DNA of 64,000 nt, taken from Terriglobus tenax (GTDB lineage Bacteria; Acidobacteriota; Terriglobia; Terriglobales; Acidobacteriaceae). Below the pieces are notes generated by a model. That model did not search any database, had not been told where the DNA came from, and was given only the letters and a program-made list of their open reading frames with translations. This document shows, piece after piece, positions 1-8,090 of the stretch. The DNA lies in contig NZ_JAGSYA010000004.1 of NCBI RefSeq assembly GCF_025685395.1, positions 2,046,001 to 2,110,000 on the forward strand, given 5' to 3'. Every line of letters begins with the position of its first letter. The first letter of the stretch is position 1. The translations under genes were made by a program, and so were the position numbers.

Positions 1-1316
1 CGCATAAAGTCATCGAGTGAGACCTTGCCGTTGGTCTTTGAGCGCAGCGAGAGGTCGAGGCCGGTGGCAATGGCCGCTCCGAAGGTGTAGTAGGAGACGA
101 AAGTGTTGGCGTTGTAGACGGGCTGTGCGCGGCTGGCTCCGTCGGCGAAGGGCGCGAAGCGGCTCATGTCCGTGGCGGAGCGGTACTTCGTTCCGGGCGA
201 ATTCTGCACGGCACTGATCGCACCGGCCATCTGGGCAAGCGCCTGTTCGCGTTCGATGATGCCGCCGCGTGCCTGCGCCAGCGGGCCGTAGTACTGGGTG
301 AAGCCCTCGGCCAGGAACATGCCGAAGCTCATATTGACGTCGGCGAAGTTGAAGGGCTCAAGGCCCTGCGGGCGGATGCGCTCGACGTTCCAGTTGTGGA
401 AGTACTCATGCGCCACGGTGCCGGTGAGGCGGCGGTTGCCGAAGGCCGAGGCCTGCGTGATGACGGTGGAGTTTCGATGCTCCATGCCGTCGCCGTTGTC
501 CCAGGGCAGGTAGTCGCAGAGGAAGGTGTAGTAGCCGGGCTCGTAGTCGGGCAGTTCGCCGTAGATGGCCTGCTGCTCGCGCACGATGGTCTCGACGTCC
601 CTGGTGAAGGCGTCCATCTGTGCGTCGGTGCCGTGCGTGTGCACGACGACGCGGATGGTCTGTGTCTTGCCACCAGGAGTGAGCGGAGCGACGGTGAAGG
701 TGCGCAGCATGTAATCGCTGAGTTCAGCCGGGCTGTCCATCAGGTACTGCAGGTTGGGCGCGGTGAAGGTGGTGGGATCGCTGGTGGGGTAGAGCTGAGT
801 GGCTATCTTCCACTTTGAGTCCGTTGGAAGAACGAAGGTGATCTTTGTGGGCTTCTCTTCGAGGCCATGCGCCCACAGGACGGTGGCCGGCCAGTTCAGG
901 TGCGCGTGCGTGGTATCGACGGCCATAAAGGTGCCGTCCACTCGGTCTCCGAAGAGGTGGTAGGTGATGTGCACGGTGCCCTTGTGGCCGGTGATCTGCC
1001 ACGTACGCGGGTCGGGACGTGTGGCTTTCAGCGGCTGGTTGTCGGCGCCGGTGATCTGTTCGTCGAAGAGATTTTCGGCGTACTCAAAGGCAGCGTAGCG
1101 GCCGGGCGAGGAGCGGCTCATCTGCACACGCAGCGGCTGGCTGGCCGGGATACCGCGGAAGGTGGCCTCCACCTGGAGGACGTGGTGAACGCGGTCCTGG
1201 AAGGAAATGCGGTACTCCGTGGACTGCGCCTGTGCCGCAGCAGCGAGCAGGGCGAACGAGGTGAATGTGAGCGCGGACTTGAGTGGATTCACAGCTACGA
1301 AGATACCCGCCGGCAT
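1..1316 (-). CDS. M61 family metallopeptidase (glycyl aminopeptidase-like), C-terminus outside window
   Basis: About 438 residues are visible before the gene runs off the left edge. An N-terminal signal peptide (hydrophobic stretch ending Ala-Gln-Ala-Gln near residue 32) predicts export. The zinc-binding motif HEYFHNWNVERIRP lies near residue 303 and is the diagnostic M61 sequence: the two His bind zinc and the first Glu is catalytic. In the family an N-terminal beta domain precedes this catalytic domain and a PDZ domain usually follows, which would lie outside the window. M61 enzymes remove N-terminal Gly/Ala from peptides. I used the ATG at 1316; a GTG eight codons in (1292) gives a more typical signal peptide and is equally possible. 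It is divergent from the radical SAM gene. Confidence 0.88.
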   Translation of the reverse strand, partial: MPAGIFVAVNPLKSALTFTSFALLAAAAQAQSTEYRISFQDRVHHVLQVEATFRGIPASQPLRVQMSRSSPGRYAAFEYAENLFDEQITGADNQPLKATRPDPRTWQITGHKGTVHITYHLFGDRVDGTFMAVDTTHAHLNWPATVLWAHGLEEKPTKITFVLPTDSKWKIATQLYPTSDPTTFTAPNLQYLMDSPAELSDYMLRTFTVAPLTPGGKTQTIRVVVHTHGTDAQMDAFTRDVETIVREQQAIYGELPDYEPGYYTFLCDYLPWDNGDGMEHRNSTVITQASAFGNRRLTGTVAHEYFHNWNVERIRPQGLEPFNFADVNMSFGMFLAEGFTQYYGPLAQARGGIIEREQALAQMAGAISAVQNSPGTKYRSATDMSRFAPFADGASRAQPVYNANTFVSYYTFGAAIATGLDLSLRSKTNGKVSLDDFM

Positions 1317-1376
1317 TTGAGTTTTCCACTGAAGAAGTTGGTTGACGGGGAAAGAAAACGGGCCTAATCTCACTTC

Positions 1377-2474
1377 ATGGATGGAGAAGAAAAAGCGAAT
1401 ATCGAGACTCTCTTTCCCATCCTCCGGCAAAGCTCTGGAATGGTCCGGATGGCTGCTGAAGCTGGTCCTCTGGATGACGGCCATCTGGTGGAGTTTGCCG
1501 GGATGAAGGTCGGCAGTGTGCTGAACAAATCCGTCTCCAAGCGGATGCGCTGGATGGCCTGGAGCATCAATCCATACCGCGGTTGCGAGTTCGGCTGCAG
1601 GTACTGTTACGCGCGATATACGCATACGTTCCTGGCGCCCAAGGACGGACCGGGGGAGGGTCAGCCGGACTTCCATGATCCGGAGGTCTTCGAACGGAAG
1701 ATCTTCGTGAAGGAGAATGCCGCGTGGCTGCTGGAGCAGGAGCTTCGGCAACTGGAGCGGCAGGGCCGCATCGCGGAGGAGATCGCGCTTGGGACGGCGA
1801 CCGATCCGTGGCAGCCCATTGAACGGAAGCTGCGTGTGACGCGGAGCCTGCTGGAGGTTCTGGCGCGCCGCAGCGGCCTTCGCGTGGGCATGGTGACCAA
1901 GTCGGCGCTGATTGCGCGGGATATCGACCTGCTGGAGCAGATTGCCCGCAAAAGCACGCTGGTGGTGCACATCACCATCACCACGCCGGACGTGGAGCTG
2001 GCGCGGAAGCTGGAGCCGCGCGCTCCGCGGCCAGACCTGCGGCTGGCCACCGTACGCAAGCTTCGGGATGCGGGCATATGGGTGGGTGTGCTGAACTCGC
2101 CGCTGCTGCCCGGCATTACCGATGGACTGGCGGAGATGGACCGCATGGCGCGCCTTGCCTCGGAACATGGCGCGTGCTTCTTTGCGGCCAACCCGCTGTT
2201 TTTGAAACCGTGCTCGCGTCCCACGTACCTGAGCTTTGTTCGCGAGCACTTCCCTGCCCTGGAACCGGAATACGCCCGCCGGTTCCAGGACCGGGAGTTT
2301 GCCGAGACGGCCTACGCCGCGCGGCTGAGCGCGATGGTGACGGCGCTGTGCCGCAAGTACCACCTGAACAAGCGCTCGATGGATTCCCTGCTGTCGTCCG
2401 AGGTGGCACTGAAGATGCCGCCGGGTATCGCGGAGAGAGACACTGCTCCGGGACAGGCACGTTTGTTTGGCTAA
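1377..2474 (+). CDS. Radical SAM protein, SPL-like (PA0069/Rv2578c type)
   Basis: 365 aa. The motif CEFGCRYC (Cys70, Cys74, Cys77; C-x3-C-x2-C) is the [4Fe-4S]/S-adenosylmethionine site, followed by the YARYTH stretch typical of the family related to spore photoproduct lyase. The segment IALGTATDPWQPIE around residues 138-150 is another family hallmark. The substrate is not known; a DNA repair or nucleic-acid role is often inferred from the SPL similarity but is not shown here. No strong Shine-Dalgarno precedes the ATG at 1377, so the start is uncertain. The stop codon overlaps that of the convergent glucokinase gene within the four bases CTAA. Confidence 0.85.
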   Translation: MDGEEKANIETLFPILRQSSGMVRMAAEAGPLDDGHLVEFAGMKVGSVLNKSVSKRMRWMAWSINPYRGCEFGCRYCYARYTHTFLAPKDGPGEGQPDFHDPEVFERKIFVKENAAWLLEQELRQLERQGRIAEEIALGTATDPWQPIERKLRVTRSLLEVLARRSGLRVGMVTKSALIARDIDLLEQIARKSTLVVHITITTPDVELARKLEPRAPRPDLRLATVRKLRDAGIWVGVLNSPLLPGITDGLAEMDRMARLASEHGACFFAANPLFLKPCSRPTYLSFVREHFPALEPEYARRFQDREFAETAYAARLSAMVTALCRKYHLNKRSMDSLLSSEVALKMPPGIAERDTAPGQARLFG

Positions 2475-3226
2475 GTGTTTCTGGGATGCGCGTGCTGGTG
2501 CCGGCGTGCGGCGGACTGGCGGATATGTGCGCGGCCGATCTCGATGACGTTCTTGGGATTGCCTGTAATCGGCGTCTCGTCCCACAGGCGGAAGCCGCCG
2601 GCGAATGCATTGGCGTTTGTCCCCATCAGAACGCCTTCAGGCAACTCCTCCAGCAGCTTGGCATTTCCGCCGCCAAGGACGACATACTCGCACAACAGCG
2701 CAGCACGCAGCCGCTCGATGATGTCGTGGACCGACCTCTGCCACTTTTTGCGGCCGCGAAGCTTCAGGCCATCCTTACCGACGAACTCTTCATAGGTCTT
2801 TCCCTTGCGATACGGCAGGTGGGCCAGTTCCATGGAAGCGATGGTGCCGTCGAGGATCATTGCCGTACCCAGCCCTGTCCCCAGGCCGAGAAAGAGCATG
2901 CGTCCCCCCTCATAGCTGCCAAGGGCCTGCATGGCGGCATCGTTCAGGATGCGTACGGGCTTACCGAAGGCCTTTTCGTAGTCGAAGTCGACCCAACCGG
3001 GGCCGAGGTTGTGCGGCTCATCGGCGGGCTTATTGCGAATGACCGGGCCGGGGTAGCCGATGGAGATACGGTCATACTCCCAGGAAGCCGTTGCGGCCAG
3101 CACCTGTTCCACCATGTAGCTGGCTGTGGCGTCAGGGCCGGAGGCGATTTTGATGGGTGTTTTCTTTCCCGTGGCGAGAACCTTGATATGGGTTCCACCG
3201 ACGTCAATTGCCAGAACTTTGTGCAT
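2471..3226 (-). CDS. ppgK: Polyphosphate glucokinase (ROK family)
   Basis: 251 aa. The N-terminal phosphate loop DVGGTHIK, the central LGTGLGTAMILDG segment and the ELAHLPY and RKKW stretches match polyphosphate-dependent glucokinases rather than ATP-only ROK kinases. The enzyme would phosphorylate cytoplasmic glucose using polyphosphate (and often ATP), feeding glycolysis; glucose could come from the exported GH31 and trehalase enzymes encoded elsewhere in the window (inference). A GGAG sequence nine bases upstream supports the ATG at 3226 rather than the in-frame TTG five codons earlier. The C-terminal tail (RRHQHAHPRNT) is unusually basic and His-rich. It is convergent with the radical SAM gene. 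Confidence 0.86.
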   Translation of the reverse strand: MHKVLAIDVGGTHIKVLATGKKTPIKIASGPDATASYMVEQVLAATASWEYDRISIGYPGPVIRNKPADEPHNLGPGWVDFDYEKAFGKPVRILNDAAMQALGSYEGGRMLFLGLGTGLGTAMILDGTIASMELAHLPYRKGKTYEEFVGKDGLKLRGRKKWQRSVHDIIERLRAALLCEYVVLGGGNAKLLEELPEGVLMGTNANAFAGGFRLWDETPITGNPKNVIEIGRAHIRQSAARRHQHAHPRNT

Positions 3227-3391
3227 GTGGAGATGCTCCAATCAGTTTTTTTCCACGTTACTTCAATCGGTTCCTGCCGTACCCAGTTTGCAGACAACTT
3301 TGCTAGGCGCGGCTACAGTCAGGTGGGATAGTAACAGTTAACCGACAATGCCACGCAGAGTACAGCTGAGCCTCAGGCTGGCGGGGTTTCT

Positions 3392-5083
3392 GTGCGTCAG
3401 GAGCCGATGAGGGAAGAACTGTTCGATTTGATCATGGTCCCGTTGCTGACCTTTTTCTTTGCTGTGTTGCAAAGAGGACGGCCGCAGCGGCGCTACCGCT
3501 TGTGGCTGGGCGGGTGGCTGCTGGTGCTGGCCAGCATGGCGATCTGGGAGTGGGAGCGCGTTGAGAGTGCCGCGACCCCGGCGGCCGAGACCTTCCGTCT
3601 GTGGGCCATGATGCTGGCCGGCATTGCATTCCTGATCTCATTTGGCCAGAAGGAGCTGACCCTGCCGCAGTTGCGGAACTTTGCGCTGCTGCTCAGCGTG
3701 CCGGCGTGCGTGGGCATCCTGCTGATCAATCTTGGACTAGGGCGGCCGTGGATCATTCTTTCCCTGATTGTTGCCGGGGAGATTCTGGCAGTCTGGGCCA
3801 TGCGGCGCAGCTTTGGGCTGCAATCCAAATACCGCATACTGCTGCTGGATCTTGTTGCCACCGTGAGCGGCGCGGCCATGCTGTGGCTGGCGACCCATGG
3901 CTGCACAGACAAGCTGTACATCGTGGTGCTGGCAGAGATCTTTACCGCCGCCGGACTCATGTTTCTGACGCTGCCGATGCGTGGCCGCGCCGGACAATGG
4001 ATTGTGGCGCAGGGCTTCTTCTTCTGGGCGGCAGAGTACCCGCTGTATGGCTGGATGGCGGACAAAGCCAACTGGCCCCACGCCATTGCGACGCTGAACA
4101 ACCTCTGGTATCTGCCCAAGTATCTGGCGGCCTTTGGCATGATTCTGCGCGTGATGGAAGAAGACCAGGCGCAAGTGCGAACCCTGACGGAGGAGTACCG
4201 CCTTCTGTATGAAGGCAATCCACATCCGATGTTTGTCTTCTCGCCGTCGAGCGGACGTTTTCTTTCCGCCAACCGGGCGGCGCAGACAGCCTATGGTTAC
4301 AGCCTGGACGAGCTGCTGAGGATGGAGATTGGCGCGATCTTTCTGCCGGAGGAGGCCACGAAGCGCGCCCGGCAGATGCGTTCGGAGCGCCGCCTGGACC
4401 AGTACCAGACCAAGAGCCGGCGCCAGGATGGCAGCGTCTTCTATGCGGAGATGACCATGTACCCTGTGACCTTTCAAAGCAGCTGGGCGCGGTTTCTGCT
4501 GGTGGTGGATACCACCGCCAACGTGGAGCTGAACCTCGAACTGGTGCGCCAGGCACACCACGATCCGTTGACCGGCCTGCCCAACCGGACCCTGCTGGAA
4601 GACCGCATGCGGCAGTGGCTGTCGATGGCGCAGCGGAACATCAAGCCCGCGGCGTTGATGACCATTGACCTGGACCGCTTCAAGCTGGTGAACGACACCT
4701 ATGGACACCTGGTGGGCGACGAGTGCCTGAAACAGGTCGCCAACCGGCTGCAGTCGCGCATACGCCAGAGCGATACGCTGGCCCGCACCGGCGGCGAGGA
4801 GTTCACGCTGGTGGTGGGGCAGGTATCGTCCGAAGAAGGTGCAAGGGTGCTGGCCGGCAACCTGCTACGTCTGTTTGAGAAGCCGCTTGAGATTGACGGA
4901 CTGACCGTGCCCATCACCATCAGCATTGGCGTGGCGCTGTATCCCGAGGACGCGACGGAACTGGACGCGCTACGAAAGCTCTCAGACGATGCCCTGTACG
5001 AGGCAAAGCGAAGCGGACGCAACCGCGTGGTGTTTGCCAGCGAGGTAGGAGATCTTAGCGCTCGGCGGCAGTCTTCAGGTTAG
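3392..5083 (+). CDS. Membrane PAS-GGDEF diguanylate cyclase
   Basis: 563 aa. Residues 1-235 contain seven or eight hydrophobic helices, 270-390 form a PAS domain (NPHPMFVFSPSSGRFLSANRAA), and the rest is a GGDEF domain. The catalytic motif is GGEEF near residues 467-471, an active variant, and RQSD five residues upstream fits the RxxD allosteric I-site, so product feedback inhibition by c-di-GMP is expected. It converts two GTP to c-di-GMP in response to a signal sensed in the membrane or PAS region. The GTG at 3392 has GGCGGGG about five bases upstream; an in-frame ATG at 3407 is the alternative. The 3' end overlaps the convergent SRPBCC gene by 29 bp. Confidence 0.9.
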   Translation: MRQEPMREELFDLIMVPLLTFFFAVLQRGRPQRRYRLWLGGWLLVLASMAIWEWERVESAATPAAETFRLWAMMLAGIAFLISFGQKELTLPQLRNFALLLSVPACVGILLINLGLGRPWIILSLIVAGEILAVWAMRRSFGLQSKYRILLLDLVATVSGAAMLWLATHGCTDKLYIVVLAEIFTAAGLMFLTLPMRGRAGQWIVAQGFFFWAAEYPLYGWMADKANWPHAIATLNNLWYLPKYLAAFGMILRVMEEDQAQVRTLTEEYRLLYEGNPHPMFVFSPSSGRFLSANRAAQTAYGYSLDELLRMEIGAIFLPEEATKRARQMRSERRLDQYQTKSRRQDGSVFYAEMTMYPVTFQSSWARFLLVVDTTANVELNLELVRQAHHDPLTGLPNRTLLEDRMRQWLSMAQRNIKPAALMTIDLDRFKLVNDTYGHLVGDECLKQVANRLQSRIRQSDTLARTGGEEFTLVVGQVSSEEGARVLAGNLLRLFEKPLEIDGLTVPITISIGVALYPEDATELDALRKLSDDALYEAKRSGRNRVVFASEVGDLSARRQSSG

Positions 5084-5582
5084 CCAGCCCCTGCTCAAAG
5101 TCAGGGCCAATCATCTTGTCCATGCTCGTAAACACCAGCATCACCCTGGTCATGAAGTTGGCGGGCCCGTCCATGGTCCAGCGCACTGTGACCGGTCCGT
5201 CAGGATTTCCGGCAAAGTAAAAGACGGTGGTGTTGTTGCCTTCGAAGGGCTTGAGGAAATCCAGCCGGATGGTGGTTTTGCCGGGCTCGACGGAGAGGAT
5301 CTCCATCTCGCCCTCGCCGACCTTGCTGTTGCCCTTCCAGTGATAGATGGAACCGATGCCGCTCTGCGGGCCGGAGTAGGTGACCTTCATCTCAGGGTCG
5401 AGTTTGGCCCAGGGTGACCAGCGGTCCCACAGGTGGAAATCATCCACCAGGTTGGCGGTCTTCTGCGGCGGCGCGGAGATGGAGATGGAACGCTCCACGT
5501 GGTAGGTGGAGGGCTTGGTGGCAGCCAGGATCAGGATGACCGCCACCACCAACGCGACTGCAATTGCCAGGAGTCGAAACAT
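5055..5582 (-). CDS. SRPBCC family (polyketide cyclase/START-like) protein with N-terminal anchor
   Basis: 175 aa. One N-terminal hydrophobic helix (RLLAIAVALVVAVILILAA) acts as a membrane anchor or uncleaved signal, followed by a START/SRPBCC fold: VERSISISAPP opens the domain and FHLWDRWSPWAKLDP is the common second motif. Such proteins bind hydrophobic ligands; no ligand can be inferred. The ATG at 5582 has GGAG seven bases upstream and is preferred over the TTG at 5597. It lies 21 bp downstream of the secreted 131-aa protein gene, so the two are probably co-transcribed, and its last 29 bp overlap the diguanylate cyclase gene tail to tail. Confidence 0.82.
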   Translation of the reverse strand: MFRLLAIAVALVVAVILILAATKPSTYHVERSISISAPPQKTANLVDDFHLWDRWSPWAKLDPEMKVTYSGPQSGIGSIYHWKGNSKVGEGEMEILSVEPGKTTIRLDFLKPFEGNNTTVFYFAGNPDGPVTVRWTMDGPANFMTRVMLVFTSMDKMIGPDFEQGLANLKTAAER

Positions 5583-5603
5583 GCGGATACTCCGCAAAAG
5601 GGA

Positions 5604-5999
5604 TTAGAGGCCGGCGGGTTTTTCGGCCGGTTTCTCGTCGGCCTTTTTGGCGGTGAAGGTGCCGTCATATCCAAGGGGCTGAACGTCAATAGTACCGGCC
5701 AGCGAGCCATCTTCGGCCAGCGTGCCGGTCCAGGTAAGAACCAGCGGCTGTCCCTGGTACTCACCTGCGTGAGTGAAGGTCAGCTTCTTGTCGGCAAGTG
5801 TGCCCTTTACGTCGTAGGATTTCTCCGCCATGGCGCATTTGCCGGTGATCTGGTTGTCCTGGTCGATGGAGAAGGTGCAGGTTTCATTGACGGGATAACC
5901 ACTGACGTCGCCGTAGATGTTCCAGTTACCGGTGACGGGCGTGGTGGCGGCAAAGCTGGTGCCTGCGACGGCGAGAACAAGCGCGGCGAAACGTTTCAT
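5604..5999 (-). CDS. Secreted hypothetical protein, 131 aa
   Basis: The protein starts with a classical signal peptide (MKRFAALVLAVAGTSFA) and continues as alternating beta-strand sequence (GNWNIYGDVSG, ITGKCAM, GTLADKKLTF, GTLAEDGSLAGTIDV), which suggests a small lipocalin- or META-like beta barrel; two cysteines could form a disulfide. The C-terminus is a Lys/Pro/Glu-rich tail. I do not recognise a family. GAGGAG eight bases before the ATG at 5999 sets the start. It is the first gene of a likely two-gene unit with the SRPBCC gene. Confidence 0.7.
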   Translation of the reverse strand: MKRFAALVLAVAGTSFAATTPVTGNWNIYGDVSGYPVNETCTFSIDQDNQITGKCAMAEKSYDVKGTLADKKLTFTHAGEYQGQPLVLTWTGTLAEDGSLAGTIDVQPLGYDGTFTAKKADEKPAEKPAGL

Positions 6000-6113
6000 T
6001 GGGTGCACTCCTCAGAATCGGGTGGAGCAATCTTACATGACGATGATTGACAAGCAGTCAGAAAAGCGCAGAGACTCGCTCACGTAGGATTTCCCCGTGA
6101 GGAGAGAAGAGAG

Positions 6114-7043
6114 ATGCGGATGAATCGGCGGCAGTTTGTAGGTGGCGCGGCAGCGGTAATGGCAGCAGGAGCGTTGGGACGCACGGCGTGGGCTGACCCG
6201 CTGGGCCTGCCCATCGGCATCCAGCTTTACACCGTACGCGACCCCATGATGAAAGACACTGTCGGCACCGTAAAGCAGGTGGCCGCCATGGGATACAAGG
6301 AAGTGGAGACAGCCGGCTTTGGCACGTTGAAGACCGCAGCCGAGTTCCGCAAGTTGCTGGACGATGCCGGCCTGAAGTGCCCCAGCGCTCACCTGCAGTG
6401 GGACATGAACAACCTGCAGAAGTCGTTTGACGAAGCCAAGGCGCTGGGCTGTAAGTACGCAACGGCGTCGGTGCCGAAGCAGTTGATCCAGGAGAGGCCG
6501 AGCAAGCCGATGGCGGAGATGTCCGATGCCGAGCGTGCCGCCTGGCGCGCCAAGATGGTGGCTCCGCTGACCGGGGACGACTTCAAGAAGCTGGCCGTGG
6601 CCATGAACAAGGTGGGAGAAGAGGCCAAGAAGAATGGCCTGGTGTTTGGCGCGCACAACCACACCATGGAGTTTGCCCTGGTAGACGGCGTTCCGGGTTA
6701 CGACTACCTGATCAAGAACACCAGCGCGGCCAACGTAAAGTTCGAGATCGACTGCGGATGGATTACCGTGGCGGGCTACAAGCCGGGCGACTATGTGAAG
6801 AAGTATCCGGGCCGCATCAAGATGCTGCACATCAAGGACTTCTCTACGTGGGAGACGGGTAAGACGGGCGAGAGCGCCAAGGGCACCGAGATCGGCAAGG
6901 GCAAGGTGGACTACAAGGCGATCTTCGCCAGCGTGAAGGGCCAGGGCATTGAGCACATCTTCGTGGAGCAGGAAGCTCCGTACACGTTGCCTCCGCTGGA
7001 AGCGGCGAAGGCCGACTTCGACTACCTGCACACGCTGGTCTAA
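6114..7043 (+). CDS. Tat-exported sugar phosphate isomerase/epimerase-like TIM barrel
   Basis: 309 aa. The N-terminus carries a twin-arginine signal (NRRQFVGG followed by an Ala-rich hydrophobic stretch ending AWA), so the folded protein is exported to the periplasm. The rest is an AP-endonuclease-2/xylose-isomerase-like TIM barrel: IQLYTVRD near residue 35, HNHTMEF near 180 and the metal-binding stretches FEIDCGW, HIKDF and VEQE. Family members isomerise or oxidise sugars and inositol derivatives; the substrate is not predictable. A GAGGAGAG sequence upstream supports the ATG at 6114. A strong intrinsic terminator follows 20 bp after the stop. Confidence 0.86.
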   Translation: MRMNRRQFVGGAAAVMAAGALGRTAWADPLGLPIGIQLYTVRDPMMKDTVGTVKQVAAMGYKEVETAGFGTLKTAAEFRKLLDDAGLKCPSAHLQWDMNNLQKSFDEAKALGCKYATASVPKQLIQERPSKPMAEMSDAERAAWRAKMVAPLTGDDFKKLAVAMNKVGEEAKKNGLVFGAHNHTMEFALVDGVPGYDYLIKNTSAANVKFEIDCGWITVAGYKPGDYVKKYPGRIKMLHIKDFSTWETGKTGESAKGTEIGKGKVDYKAIFASVKGQGIEHIFVEQEAPYTLPPLEAAKADFDYLHTLV

Positions 7044-7059
7044 GCGGCTTTCCGAATCA

Positions 7060-7106
7060 AAAGGCGCAGGAGGCATGGGCAAACGCCCGCCACCTGCGCC
7101 TTTTTT
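7060..7106 (+). terminator. Intrinsic terminator after the TIM-barrel gene
   Basis: Arms AAAGGCGCAGG (7060-7070) and CCTGCGCCTTT (7093-7103) form an 11-bp stem followed by a run of T ending at 7106. It sits between convergent genes, and the A-rich left flank may let it act weakly on the minus strand too. Confidence 0.85.
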
Positions 7107-7113
7107 CTGCCAG

Positions 7114-7539
7114 TTACGCAGCCCGGGCACCGCACTTCGTACAGAAGACAGCCTCCTGCTCCATCGGCGTTCCACACTGGCCGCAGGTGCGCACGGTGAA
7201 CGGCGAAGCATCCGGAGCCATGGGCGCCAGTACCGGGACGCCTCGCAGAATGGAATCCTGCAGTTGCAGAGCGAGCAGGGTGTTGTACTCCCGCACGCGG
7301 CCGGGCATCAGGAAGCATTCCACCAGAGCGATGAGGCTGGGGATGCCGGTCCAGCAGAAACAGGCGTAGAGAATACCCAGGCCGTTGCGTCGCAGGTAAA
7401 AGTGATGCGCTCCAAAGCCGCCCAGGAAAAAGGCGAAGAGAATGCCGGCTATCTCGTCTTTGCGCAGCCGCTGGTATTCGGAGTAGAAGTATGCCCGCTG
7501 CGCGTCGTTCATATTTGCCGTGTAAAGATCGCCTGTCAT
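7114..7539 (-). CDS. TM2 domain protein with C-terminal zinc ribbon
   Basis: 141 aa. Residues 34-85 are a TM2 domain: two hydrophobic helices around the FLGGFGAHHFYLRRNGLGILY motif, with a short turn and the PSLIALVECF second helix. The C-terminus is a zinc ribbon, CGQC-x11-CTKC. TM2 proteins are small membrane proteins of unknown role. The ATG at 7539 is preceded by GAGGTGG with six-base spacing and is much more plausible than the upstream extension to 7779, which has no coding character. It is convergent with the TIM-barrel gene across the terminator at 7060-7106. Confidence 0.83.
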   Translation of the reverse strand: MTGDLYTANMNDAQRAYFYSEYQRLRKDEIAGILFAFFLGGFGAHHFYLRRNGLGILYACFCWTGIPSLIALVECFLMPGRVREYNTLLALQLQDSILRGVPVLAPMAPDASPFTVRTCGQCGTPMEQEAVFCTKCGARAA

Positions 7540-7762
7540 TTCCCACCTCATTGGTCTTACGACCCTTGTTTCCGTAAGCCAGATACGCAAGCCGCGCGGA
7601 TGGAGTTCCACTCTTTTTCCGACAGGTTCAGTCGTAGTTACCTGACATCTCGGCCCGGATTTGTCGCAATTTACAAGGGGTTTTGCGAGGTGCATTCTTC
7701 TGAGTACAGGCAACGTGAGGGAGTTGCTGCAGGCTCTAATCCAAGCGAGTGGAGGTTTTTCT

Positions 7763-7969
7763 ATGCAGATGCTTTCCAACGGTCAGTGCGGACTTTGTGC
7801 CCACTTTGGTGAAACCCACAGAGACAACATCCTGGTCTCCATTATGACCAGCAAGCAGGCGGAAGAGACGTTGCTGGACGAGTGCGGCCACCCGAAGCAT
7901 TCCACCTTGCACCTGAAGGTGACCCCCATCAGCGGTTGCGATGGCTTTACGCCGGCTGCTGCGGCGTAA
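7763..7969 (+). CDS. Small Cys/His-rich protein, 68 aa
   Basis: The GGAGG seven bases before the ATG at 7763 and the terminator 30 bp after the stop mark this as a real, monocistronic gene. Potential metal ligands are Cys9, Cys12, His14, His19, Cys41, His43, His46 and Cys59 (QCGLCAHFGETH; DECGHPKH; SGCDGF). The protein lacks a signal or membrane helix and is therefore cytoplasmic, probably zinc-binding. I do not recognise a named family. The upstream 220 bp carries no other gene and should contain its promoter. Confidence 0.68.
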   Translation: MQMLSNGQCGLCAHFGETHRDNILVSIMTSKQAEETLLDECGHPKHSTLHLKVTPISGCDGFTPAAAA

Positions 7970-7998
7970 GCTTTCCTGAAGATTTATCTTTACCGACA

Positions 7999-8026
7999 GG
8001 GGCAGCGCAAATGCGCTGCCCCTTTT
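7999..8026 (+). terminator. Intrinsic terminator of the 68-aa protein gene
   Basis: Perfect 10-bp stem GGGGCAGCGC / GCGCTGCCCC around the loop AAAT, followed by TTTTCC. Confidence 0.88.
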
Positions 8027-8090
8027 CCTTTGGCGTGTGCGGGGATACTCTGTGAAAACTCATTCTGAGTCGCACGGAGTCCTCCTTTTT

